Shown piece after piece: positions 1 to 7,758 of a stretch of DNA of 31,212 nucleotides. Source of the stretch: RGIG6353 sp045660745 (GTDB taxonomy: Bacteria > Bacillota > Clostridia > Oscillospirales > SIG627); NCBI GenBank assembly GCA_045660745.1, contig JAZREJ010000035.1, positions 1 through 31,212 of the forward strand. Direction: 5' to 3'. Below the pieces are notes generated by a model. The model saw only the letters and a list, made by a program, of their open reading frames with translations, was not told the DNA's origin and ran no database searches. Each line of letters begins with the position of its first letter. Within the stretch, counting starts at the first letter, position 1. A program made the position numbers and the translations under genes.

Positions 1-1515
1 TTGAAGTTACTTGGTAAGGCTTTAAAAGAATCTGCGCTGTCAACGCTTCCCATATTTGCTATAGTATTAATTTTAAGCGTTTCATTTGCCCCGATGCAGT
101 CGGGGATACTCGTATTATTTTTCTTCGGTACTCTCGGAATAGTTTTCGGCATGAGCCTTTTTACTATCGGTGCCGATATTGCTATGTATCCCTTGAGCGA
201 GGGAGTCGGTATACAAATAGGCAAGAGTAAGAAAATGTTCTTCCCCATAATCGTGTGCTTCATCCTTGGTGTACTTATCACGGTTGCAGAGCCTGATCTT
301 ACGGTGCTTGCGGAGCAGATACCCTCCATTCCCAATATCGTTTTGATTCTTTGCGTGGCACTTGGAGTGGGATTCTTTCTTTCCATAGCCTTTGTTCGCA
401 TCCGAGTTAATATCCCGCTTTATTATCTTTTGTGGGTGTTTTACGCTGCGGCACTCATTCTTGCACTTTTTGTTCCCAAGGACTTTATACCCGCCGCATT
501 CGATTCGGGCGGAGTTACAACGGGCCCCATGACGGTTCCCTTCATAATGGCGCTCGGTGCCGGTATGGCAGCAATCACAAGTAATAAGCACGCGCAGGAA
601 AACAGCTTCGGTCTTATCGCTCTTTGCAGTATAGGCCCCATTCTCTCGGTGCTCATACTCAGTATCTGCTTCAAGCCCGAAAGTGAGACTACCGCGACCG
701 TTATTGAAAACTTTCACACTTCCCGCGAGGCTTTCGGAGCCTTTATACACGCACTTCCTCATTATGCCGAGGAGGTTGCCATGGCTTTCCTCCCCATTAT
801 CGGGGTGTTTGCGGTATTTGAGATGATATACCATCGATTCAAGCTTCATCAGCTTCTCAAAATATCGGTAGGCCTTGTTTATACATACGTCGGACTCGTA
901 CTGTTCCTTGTTGGTGCAAATGTCGGCTTCATGCCTGCGGGTAAGCTCATCGGCGGAGAGCTTGCCGCGGGTGACAGTAAGCTTATACTTATCCCCGTTG
1001 GTATGCTTATGGGTTACTTTGTTGTATCCGCTGAGCCTGCTGTACACTCACTTAAGAAACAGGTTGAAGAAGTAACAAACGGCGCTATCACTCAAAAGTC
1101 GATAGGTCTTGCCCTTTCAATAGGTGTTGCCGTGTCGGTAGGCATTGCAATGCTTCGTGTATTAACGGGTATCTCAATTTATCCGTTCCTTGTCGGTGGC
1201 TATCTTGTATCTCTTGCAATCACTTTTTTCGTCCCCCCAATATATACCGGTATTGCGTTTGACTCGGGCGGAGTTGCCAGCGGTCCCATGACCACCACCT
1301 TCATTCTACCATTTGCTATCGGTGCCTGTGAGGCTATCGGCGGAAATATTTTGACCGACGCCTTCGGAATAGTTGCAATGGTTGCCATGACTCCTCTTAT
1401 AACAATTCAAGTACTCGGACTTGTCGGAAGAATCAGACAGAAGAGGCTTCGTGAAAAGGCTCACAGTGAGCTTTTACAGATACCCGATGATATGATATTC
1501 TACTGGGAGGTGTAA
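1..1515 (+). CDS. DUF1538 family integral membrane protein
   Basis: This looks like a DUF1538-family polytopic membrane protein, probably a transporter of unknown substrate. About a dozen hydrophobic segments cover most of its 504 residues. The protein is an internal duplication: the signature FDSGGVTTGPM (F167-M177) recurs as FDSGGVASGPM (F420-M430), each followed by a hydrophobic segment, as expected for two inverted or tandem halves. A TTG codon lies at the first base of the window, so the ribosome-binding site is not visible and the true start could lie upstream. The stop is three bases before the PII-like gene at 1519, so the two are almost certainly cotranscribed, and a PII-like protein would be a natural regulator of a membrane transporter. 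Family assignment is confident; the substrate is not known from the sequence. Confidence 0.85.
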   Translation: MKLLGKALKESALSTLPIFAIVLILSVSFAPMQSGILVLFFFGTLGIVFGMSLFTIGADIAMYPLSEGVGIQIGKSKKMFFPIIVCFILGVLITVAEPDLTVLAEQIPSIPNIVLILCVALGVGFFLSIAFVRIRVNIPLYYLLWVFYAAALILALFVPKDFIPAAFDSGGVTTGPMTVPFIMALGAGMAAITSNKHAQENSFGLIALCSIGPILSVLILSICFKPESETTATVIENFHTSREAFGAFIHALPHYAEEVAMAFLPIIGVFAVFEMIYHRFKLHQLLKISVGLVYTYVGLVLFLVGANVGFMPAGKLIGGELAAGDSKLILIPVGMLMGYFVVSAEPAVHSLKKQVEEVTNGAITQKSIGLALSIGVAVSVGIAMLRVLTGISIYPFLVGGYLVSLAITFFVPPIYTGIAFDSGGVASGPMTTTFILPFAIGACEAIGGNILTDAFGIVAMVAMTPLITIQVLGLVGRIRQKRLREKAHSELLQIPDDMIFYWEV

Positions 1516-1518
1516 AGT

Positions 1519-2190
1519 GTGAAGTCTAATCAGATAGTAATGCTTCTCGCGTTTATTTCTAGAGGTAAAAGTAAAAAATACATAGAGCTTCTTGAAAATC
1601 ACAATATCAGACTTCATTTGCAGACCATAGGACAGGGTACAGCACCTTCTGAAATGATGGACATTTTCGGACTCGGTGAGAGCGACAAGGACGTTATTGT
1701 AAGCTTTGCCCCGAGAAAGGCGGCAGCACGCCTTGCTGAGCATTTGTCGGATAATATGGGATATACTGCACGCCTTGGCGGAATATATATGGAAATGTCA
1801 CTTTCTGCCGTGAACAGGCTTACTTCCGTGATACTTAACCGAGAAGACCGTGAATTTGTCAGTAAAGGAAATGAAGAAATGAACAACGATACCAAACAGA
1901 GTCTTATATTTATAACCGTTAATCCGGGATATACCGACGAGGTTATGCAGTGCGCAAGACGTGTCGGCGCGGCAGGCGGTACCGTTATGCGTGCCCGTCT
2001 TGCAGGAAGCGAAAGACTTGAGCTTTTCGAGGAGAGGGATACTCAGGAGGAAAAGGAGATAATCTCCATCCTTGCCTCAGAAAACGTAGCAGGCGCTATA
2101 ATGAACGAGATAAATGCTCATTTCGGACTCAAGACCGATGCCTCGGGAATGGTATGCTCAGTGCCCGTTGACAGAGCGTTTAAGATCTAA
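1519..2190 (+). CDS. Tandem PII-like nitrogen-regulator-family protein
   Basis: A 223-residue cytoplasmic protein that appears to hold two PII-like ferredoxin-fold domains. Residues about 5-100 (IVMLLAFISRGKSKKYIELL, then IYMEMSLSAVNRL) and about 125-220 (IFITVNPGYTDEVMQCARR, then GGTVMRARLAG, EKEIISILA and a C-terminal GMVCSVPVDRAF) both follow the PII strand-helix-strand pattern. PII proteins bind ATP/ADP and small effectors and usually gate transporters or enzymes. The typical uridylylated T-loop tyrosine motif is not evident. The GTG start at 1519 is preceded by GGGAGG (1505-1510) inside the end of the DUF1538 gene, which indicates translational coupling. A terminator follows at 2211-2244. 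Likely role: regulatory partner of the upstream membrane protein. The second domain is a clearer match than the first. Confidence 0.8.
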   Translation: MKSNQIVMLLAFISRGKSKKYIELLENHNIRLHLQTIGQGTAPSEMMDIFGLGESDKDVIVSFAPRKAAARLAEHLSDNMGYTARLGGIYMEMSLSAVNRLTSVILNREDREFVSKGNEEMNNDTKQSLIFITVNPGYTDEVMQCARRVGAAGGTVMRARLAGSERLELFEERDTQEEKEIISILASENVAGAIMNEINAHFGLKTDASGMVCSVPVDRAFKI

Positions 2191-2210
2191 AGCTCAGTTT
2201 TTAAAAATAT

Positions 2211-2244
2211 ACCTTCGGATGTTTAATGCATTCGAAGGTTTTTT
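2211..2244 (+). terminator. Rho-independent terminator after the DUF1538/PII operon
   Basis: An 11-bp stem (ACCTTCGGATG with CATTCGAAGGT, one G-U pair) with a 7-nt loop is followed by a run of six T. It lies 20 bases after the stop of the PII-like gene. Confidence 0.85.
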
Positions 2245-2278
2245 GTCCCTTAAAGGAGCTGTAGCAAAACGATTTTAG

Positions 2279-2461
2279 AATCGAGTTGACTACAGCTCCA
2301 TGTTTCCTCTTCCCAAGTATGACGAGACTCAAACACACTATAAGACCATGGTAGGTGGGCATCACACAGCTCTCGCGGTCCCCAAGACTTGTAAGGATAC
2401 CGAGTTTGCGGGAATAATTGTCAAGGCTATTGACAAAATGCGACTTAAAAGGCAAGCTTAG
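2279..2461 (+). pseudogene. Remnant of an extracellular solute-binding protein (C-terminal fragment)
   Basis: An open frame without its own start encodes about 60 residues. Its core reads FPLPKYDETQTHY, then GGHHTALAVPKT and EFAGIIVKAID. This resembles the C-terminal third of large clostridial ABC sugar-binding lipoproteins, where a P-x-P-K-Y-D-E-x-Q-x-x-Y motif precedes an A-V-P-K-T stretch. In-frame TAG at 2276-2278 closes the frame upstream, and no lipoprotein signal or N-terminal domain is present. The fragment lies directly before the promoter of the acyl-CoA-synthetase gene and runs into the terminator at 2450-2475. I read it as debris of a deleted transporter gene. Family recognition is by motif only. 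Confidence 0.55.
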
Positions 2462-2475
2462 GCTTGCCTTTTTTT
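2450..2475 (+). terminator. Rho-independent terminator following the solute-binding-protein remnant
   Basis: The stem AGGCAAGC/GCTTGCCT with a 4-nt TTAG loop is followed by a T-run. The TAG stop of the remnant lies in the loop. It insulates the promoter at 2486 from upstream transcription. Confidence 0.8.
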
Positions 2476-2485
2476 GCGCAACCCA

Positions 2486-2514
2486 TTGACACGGTTGAAT
2501 AAATGTGGTAATAT
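2486..2514 (+). promoter_or_regulatory. SigmaA-type promoter for the AMP-binding enzyme
   Basis: TTGACA (2486-2491), 17-bp spacer, TAATAT (2509-2514). It is placed about 65 bases before the chosen start codon of the downstream gene. Confidence 0.75.
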
Positions 2515-2579
2515 AGTATTGAAAACCATGTAGCGTAGTAAAGTTAATGACAACCAATAAGCTTATAAAGGAGAAACAG

Positions 2580-4217
2580 ATGAATTACTATAAGGAAAAG
2601 CGTTTTTCAAGCTTTCGTGAGATAGTTGATCACGTAGCTGAAAAATTCAAGAGTAAAATGGCTTTTCAGATAAAGACGGGGGAGGGAGAGTACCGCGAGG
2701 TAAGCTTCAAAACCTTCCGTGAGCACTATTACAGAATGTGCACTTATCTGTTAAAGCGTGGATTTTTGGGCTCTCGTCTTGCTATTGCGGGACGAAACTG
2801 TTACGAGTGGGTGGTTTCCTATCTTGCAAGCGCCACGGTCGGCGTTGCAGTACCCATTGATAAGGAGCTTTCGGGGGATGACATTGCCGATTTTTATAGA
2901 GCCGGCGAGTGTAAAACGATGTTCTGCGACAAGCGTGTTGATGAAAAGACCGATGGAATCGAAAAGATAGATTTCGACGGTGTTATGAAAATAATTGACG
3001 CCAACACCGAGCCCGCTTATGATGAAGTGGGGGCTATTGAAAAGAAGCGTGACGAGATGAGCGTTTTGATATTTACGTCGGGAACCACAGGCTCCTCTAA
3101 GGGAGTTATGCTCTCTCAGCATAATATTTGCTCGAATATTTATCAGACGGTTCAGATGGTTAAGGTAAAGACGGGAGACAAGACAATGTCTATTCTTCCT
3201 CTGCATCACACCTATGAGTGTACCCTTGACAATCTTCTCATAACCTCGCGCGGTGCCACTATTTGCTACACCGAGTCGCTTCAGACGGTTGCGCGTAATA
3301 TCAAGGAATACTCACCCACTATACTCGTTGTTGTACCTGAGCTTTTGGGAATACTTGCGCGACGAATCAAGGCGGGAATCATAGAGGGCTGTCCCGGGGC
3401 GTACAAGCATTATTTTGTAGAGCACGGAATTGCGGGTGGACTTGAAAGACTGCCGTTTTTCTTAAGAACTATAATCAAGAATAAGGTGAAAAAGACTCTC
3501 GGCGGAAAGCTCAGGCTCTTTATTGTCGGTGCCGCTGAGCTTGACGTGTCGCTTGTTGAGGATTTTACCGCTCTCGGAATACGTACGCTTCAGGGATACG
3601 GACTTACCGAGTGCTCTCCTCTTCTTGCGGGCAACAGTGATTTTTATTTCAACCCGAGGTCTACGGGAATTGCTATCCCCGGTGTTGAAATAAAGATAGA
3701 TGACCCCAATGCGGACGGGGTTGGTGAAATAATCGCTAAGGGCGATAATGTTATGCTCGGTTATTATAATGACAAAGCTGCAACGGATGCTGTGATACGT
3801 GACGGTTGGTTCCACACGGGTGACCTTGGTCGCATGGACCCTGACGGAGCGCTTTATATAATGGGGCGCATCAAGAATGTTATCGTATCGGAAAACGGAA
3901 AGAATATTTTCCCCGAGGAGCTTGAAAACAGACTTTCGGCTTTCGGTGAGGTTGAGGACGTTATTGTTGTCGGAGATAAATCCTCCGATCGTGTACAGGT
4001 CAAGGCGAAGATATACCCAAGCTTTGATTTTATAAAAAAGAAGCTCGGTCATGAGCCTGATGACGCAGAGCTTGAAGCCGAGATACGCGCCGTTGTCGAG
4101 GAGGTCAACAATAAGATGCCCAATTACAAGAGGATAAGGAAGATAGAGATCCTCAAGTCGGGACTTGAAAAGACTACCACCCGAAAGGTCAAGCGCTTCG
4201 GCTCAAATGTTGAATAA
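2580..4217 (+). CDS. AMP-binding acyl-CoA synthetase/ligase family protein
   Basis: An adenylate-forming enzyme of 545 residues, most like long-chain fatty-acid-CoA ligases: it would activate a carboxylic acid with ATP and transfer it to CoA. The phosphate-binding loop TSGTTGSSKG is at residues 166-175, the YGLTE core motif at 340-344, HTGD with D415 binding the ribose, then GRIKNVIVSENGKNIFPEELE, and a C-terminal TTTRKVKR holding the probable catalytic lysine. There is no signal peptide or clear membrane segment. ATG 2580 is preferred over the in-frame ATG at 2547 because AAAGGAG lies 7 bases before it, while 2547 has no ribosome-binding site. It is monocistronic, with its own promoter and a hairpin element downstream. 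Substrate chain length cannot be told; a role in fatty-acid uptake or lipid recycling is inference. Confidence 0.85.
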   Translation: MNYYKEKRFSSFREIVDHVAEKFKSKMAFQIKTGEGEYREVSFKTFREHYYRMCTYLLKRGFLGSRLAIAGRNCYEWVVSYLASATVGVAVPIDKELSGDDIADFYRAGECKTMFCDKRVDEKTDGIEKIDFDGVMKIIDANTEPAYDEVGAIEKKRDEMSVLIFTSGTTGSSKGVMLSQHNICSNIYQTVQMVKVKTGDKTMSILPLHHTYECTLDNLLITSRGATICYTESLQTVARNIKEYSPTILVVVPELLGILARRIKAGIIEGCPGAYKHYFVEHGIAGGLERLPFFLRTIIKNKVKKTLGGKLRLFIVGAAELDVSLVEDFTALGIRTLQGYGLTECSPLLAGNSDFYFNPRSTGIAIPGVEIKIDDPNADGVGEIIAKGDNVMLGYYNDKAATDAVIRDGWFHTGDLGRMDPDGALYIMGRIKNVIVSENGKNIFPEELENRLSAFGEVEDVIVVGDKSSDRVQVKAKIYPSFDFIKKKLGHEPDDAELEAEIRAVVEEVNNKMPNYKRIRKIEILKSGLEKTTTRKVKRFGSNVE

Positions 4218-4256
4218 ACTCCTTATACCGTTATTTTTCCTTTTGTCTTTGTTTTT

Positions 4257-4354
4257 GCGGGGAGACGCTTTTTGAAAAAAGCGTCTCCCCGCACCCCTCT
4301 TTAAAAACTTTTCTGTTTTGAAAAATGAAGTGCCCTGAGTGGCACTTCATTTTT
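4257..4354. repeat. Composite double-hairpin intergenic repeat, copy 1 (includes bidirectional terminator)
   Basis: The first arm is an almost perfect inverted repeat (GCGGGGAGACGC at 4257-4268 with GCGTCTCCCCGC at 4281-4292, extended by T5/A5). A conserved linker (CACCCCTCTTTAAAAACTTT) leads to the second hairpin (AAAAATGAAGTGCC at 4321-4334 with GGCACTTCATTTTT at 4341-4354). The second hairpin has A/T runs on both sides, so it can end transcription of the acyl-CoA synthetase (+) and of the nucleotidyltransferase operon (-), which converge here. Related copies lie at 10115-10210 and 10456-10552. Confidence 0.85.
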
Positions 4355-4409
4355 GTACTTTTGTGTCTGTTGTTCGGTGTTTGAAAAATTTTTGCTTGAC
4401 ATATTGGTT

Positions 4410-5915
4410 TTAAAATTGACTGGCATCATATTCAATCTTTATAAAATCTAAAGGATGATACCATCTGCTTTCGTTTGAACAAGTAACAAGATTTGCTTCA
4501 AGCTTTCCTGTTTCACCATTACATAAAGGCACTACAAGTTGCATATAAAAATGAGGCTTTAAAGTTTGTTTTGGAAAAAAAGTTTCCGACAAAAACGCCT
4601 CGATTCTATATCCTTTATCTGTTTTTTTAAAAAATGCAGTTATTTTTTCGTCTTTTATCGGTATGCAATTTTTAACATCGTAAGGAACAATTATTATCCC
4701 CGATTCCGTTTCTTTTGGAAAAAGAAATATACTTTTATACGAATATCCTTTAGTAGTACACAAAAATATGTGTATACCCGATGTTGCTTGTACATCCAGG
4801 CAATCAATGTCGCTGATAAAAAGATCGTCAGTAGTTACATCAAAATTAAACACTAATCCTTTGTCGATAAATTTTACTTCACACAAGCAAAACGCTTTTT
4901 TTGATATGCCTGAGAGTGAAGTATATATTTTATCCTTACAAAAAGTAATGGTTGTGTCATGCTTTACGACAGTTTTATTGTCATTCTTCCAATTGCTATC
5001 CACAAGATTTGACAAAGCCTCGTCAAAAGATAAATTGTGGTTATAATAAAGATTCATAAACTCTTTATAGAGCACATCATCAGGATGATATACACATTTA
5101 ATATCATTAAAACAGCGTATAAGCATATCAGGAAACAATCCCGGAAAAACAGCAACAAAATCCCATAGAATAAGCTTTATGTGTATACGTAATTTTTGCG
5201 ATTTAATATCATTGATAACATCGCTCCAATTAATGTGATTTTTGTATTTCTCTGAAAACAATGCTATTTCATATAATCTTAATAGCATTTTGGGAGCTTT
5301 TACCCATTTTTTGTTTGTGAGTAATACGTAATCACTTACATATACACATAAATCCATATACAAGTGGTAAATCAAGTGCAATAACGTAGCGGTTTTGTTG
5401 AATGTAACAATGGTTGTATCTTTTAAATATATTGAATCTACATTATTTTTAAAATATGACTCATCAATATTTATTGAAGGGGCAAGAATATTTTTATGCA
5501 GTTCAATTACATAATGGTCTTTCTTTAGCCTCACATGGTGTTCGTCCGACAATTCATCGTCTGAGTATAGAACATACCCCTCCTTTTGTATTGTAAGTAA
5601 AGCTTTTTCGAATTCCGATTGAGGAACGTATATATCTATATCACTAAATATCCTAACAGAAGGGTCTTCATATAGTTGATGAGCTAAAACCGAGCCTTTA
5701 AACGTAATATAAGGAATGTTTTCTCGTTTAAACAATTTAATAATACTTAACAGCATTTCTTGATTCTTTTTGAACAAAATACTGTTAATAATGTATTCCG
5801 AGGTCTTTAAATGCTTTCCAAGAATAAGCTGTAGTTTGTTTTGATATATTATGTCACGTGTTTCGGCATCTTTAACTGATTCAATATATTTTTGCAAAGT
5901 CTCGTTTATATTCAT
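4410..5915 (-). CDS. Nucleotidyltransferase-fold protein (NTP_transf_5-like) with a C-terminal beta-rich domain
   Basis: A 501-residue protein whose N-terminal half matches the uncharacterised nucleotidyltransferase family PF14907: ITFKGSVLAHQLY (about 70-82), R88, then SDIDIYVP (91-98) with the D-x-D metal-binding pair D92/D94, and VIELH (136-140). Members often sit in peptide-modification and polysaccharide clusters; their substrates are mostly unknown. The C-terminal region (about 320-500) is beta-rich and ends in YHPLDFIKIEYD. It resembles the CBM9-like sandwich fold, but this is a weak call. The start overlaps the stop of the upstream ABC transporter by 4 bases (ATGA), showing coupling. 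It is the last gene of the AT-rich minus-strand operon and ends at the bidirectional terminator at 4321-4354. Its A+T-rich codon use differs from neighbours outside the operon. Confidence 0.75.
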   Translation of the reverse strand: MNINETLQKYIESVKDAETRDIIYQNKLQLILGKHLKTSEYIINSILFKKNQEMLLSIIKLFKRENIPYITFKGSVLAHQLYEDPSVRIFSDIDIYVPQSEFEKALLTIQKEGYVLYSDDELSDEHHVRLKKDHYVIELHKNILAPSINIDESYFKNNVDSIYLKDTTIVTFNKTATLLHLIYHLYMDLCVYVSDYVLLTNKKWVKAPKMLLRLYEIALFSEKYKNHINWSDVINDIKSQKLRIHIKLILWDFVAVFPGLFPDMLIRCFNDIKCVYHPDDVLYKEFMNLYYNHNLSFDEALSNLVDSNWKNDNKTVVKHDTTITFCKDKIYTSLSGISKKAFCLCEVKFIDKGLVFNFDVTTDDLFISDIDCLDVQATSGIHIFLCTTKGYSYKSIFLFPKETESGIIIVPYDVKNCIPIKDEKITAFFKKTDKGYRIEAFLSETFFPKQTLKPHFYMQLVVPLCNGETGKLEANLVTCSNESRWYHPLDFIKIEYDASQF

Positions 5916-7702
5916 GCTTCCTCCGGAAGATGTTCCTTCAAATTATACTCCTTTGCTTGAAGGGTGAACAGCTTGAAATACTTTCCTTCTTTTTTCATAA
6001 GCTCTTGGTGTGAGCCTTCTTCTGCTACTACTCCGTTTTCAAGATACAGTATCTTGTTACAGTGGATAACGTTTGCAAGACGGTGGGATATCATTACGGT
6101 AGTGCGCTCAGCAAAAAGCGACTCGATTTTTTCAAAAAGCTCATGCTCAGCCATTGGGTCAAGGGATGCTGTCGGCTCGTCAAATATCAATATAGGAGCA
6201 TTTTTATAAAGTGCCGAAGCGATCGCTACCTTTTGCGATTCTCCGCCCGACAGATTTATGCCGTCTCCGAATTCGGTGGAAAGAATTGTATCCGTCCCTT
6301 TTTCAAGCCCTTCAACTTTTTTTGAAAATCCCGCAAGCTCAATGCTTTCTGTAAGACGCTCGATGTCCGCACACTCTTCTTTGGAAACGTTTTTCTCAAG
6401 AGAGAGCGCATATATATTGAAATCTTGAAAAACAGTCGCAATCTTTTTGCGAAGTGAATGAACCGAATACTCGCGTAGGTCACGTCCGTTGAGTGTTATA
6501 CGTCCTTCTGTCGGGTCGTAAAGCCTGCATAGGAGCTTTACAAGAGTGCTTTTGCCGGCACCGTTCAGTCCGACTATTGCAACTCTGTCATTGTCAAAGA
6601 TCGTGAAATTCAAATTTTTTAATACAGGCGTATCGCTTCCCGAATATGAAAAGCTGACGTTTTCAAAGCATATGTTTATTTCATCCGTATCAAGCTCGAT
6701 TCCGTCGGACGTTTCGATTACACCTTTTTTGCCCTTGATAGTCATCAGATTTTCGATATCAAGCCCCGTTCTGACAAAGCTCGACACGGAATTCCCGAGT
6801 CCGTTAAGAGCGCTCTCAAAGTGTTCCGACGAATTCATAAGAGCAGAAAACGTACCCGCCGTCGCCGTTCCGAAAAATACACTGTGTGCAAGATACAACA
6901 TTTTGCCAAGCTCAAGAGCACCAAGCAAAAACACACGCGGAATTTCAAGCAGAAGGTATTTTGCGCCGTGACGCTTTGACATCTTTAGCATATCCTTTAG
7001 CGTTTTGTCGTAATCCTTGTGGAAGATAGAGAAGAGCGACGGAGTCATTCTGATATCCTTTGCGTATTCCGGCTGATATATTATTCTTTCCTTTATGTAT
7101 CTTTGCACACGTCTTGGCAGGGAGAATTCTACATCCAATTTGTGGTTAAGCTTCTGTATCATAATGCTTATGATGAGATTTATGGCAACTCCTGCCAGGG
7201 CAAACAGTATTACTATCGGGTCAAGTAATATGAGAACAGATATTACGGATATAAAATTAAGGATGTTGGTAAGCAAGGAAAAAGCCTGTCCAAACACCTT
7301 ATACGCAACCCCATCCGCAGTCTTTAGTGCAAGGGTATACTTGTTGTAAAATTCACTGTTGTCAAAGCTTTCAAGGTCCAGCTCGACACAATTCTTCATA
7401 AGCTCAATGTTAATCCCGTGGTTGAACTTCCACATAATGTGAGAGTTTACATGATAAGACATAACACTGTTCAGTGATTTCGTTAGGAAATCGGCTAAAA
7501 CCATAATGATAATAATGCTAATAAATAAGTGCCAGTCCGAAGAATTCTCTGTGAGCATGTCAATAAGGTATTTATTTGCAAGGATGAAAAACGGTGCCAA
7601 AATCGCTGTGAAAATTGAATGAAAAAGCTTTATTAGAAAAGCTGATTTGCTTATTTTCCAAATAAGCTTTAATATGTATAGATTGTTTTTAATTGTCTTC
7701 AT
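5912..7702 (-). CDS. ABC transporter half-molecule, permease-ATPase fusion (exporter type)
   Basis: A 596-residue exporter half-molecule. The N-terminal membrane domain (about residues 20-310) carries hydrophobic stretches near 22-42, 58-72, 143-180 and 250-275. The ATPase has Walker A GLNGAGKST (378-386), Q-loop Q426, signature LSGGE (484-488), Walker B ILIFDE (504-509) and switch histidine H540. AGGAG lies just upstream of the ATG at 7702. It lies 56 bases after a second half-transporter of the same length and overlaps the nucleotidyltransferase gene, so a heterodimeric exporter is likely. There is no peptidase C39 domain, so it would not itself cleave a leader peptide. Base composition looks closer to the host than that of its two operon partners, so the operon may be mosaic. 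The cargo (peptide, lipid or drug) is unknown. Confidence 0.9.
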   Translation of the reverse strand: MKTIKNNLYILKLIWKISKSAFLIKLFHSIFTAILAPFFILANKYLIDMLTENSSDWHLFISIIIIMVLADFLTKSLNSVMSYHVNSHIMWKFNHGINIELMKNCVELDLESFDNSEFYNKYTLALKTADGVAYKVFGQAFSLLTNILNFISVISVLILLDPIVILFALAGVAINLIISIMIQKLNHKLDVEFSLPRRVQRYIKERIIYQPEYAKDIRMTPSLFSIFHKDYDKTLKDMLKMSKRHGAKYLLLEIPRVFLLGALELGKMLYLAHSVFFGTATAGTFSALMNSSEHFESALNGLGNSVSSFVRTGLDIENLMTIKGKKGVIETSDGIELDTDEINICFENVSFSYSGSDTPVLKNLNFTIFDNDRVAIVGLNGAGKSTLVKLLCRLYDPTEGRITLNGRDLREYSVHSLRKKIATVFQDFNIYALSLEKNVSKEECADIERLTESIELAGFSKKVEGLEKGTDTILSTEFGDGINLSGGESQKVAIASALYKNAPILIFDEPTASLDPMAEHELFEKIESLFAERTTVMISHRLANVIHCNKILYLENGVVAEEGSHQELMKKEGKYFKLFTLQAKEYNLKEHLPEEA

Positions 7703-7758
7703 TATGCTCTCCTAAATAAAATTTCAGAATTTTGGTGTAGCAGAACATATATCACCTC

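Noticed and set aside
115..1047. A 310-codon minus-strand frame opposite the DUF1538 gene.
   Set aside because: It is a shadow of a clear membrane-protein gene; the hydrophilic Cys/His/Lys-rich translation matches no family and there is no start signal.
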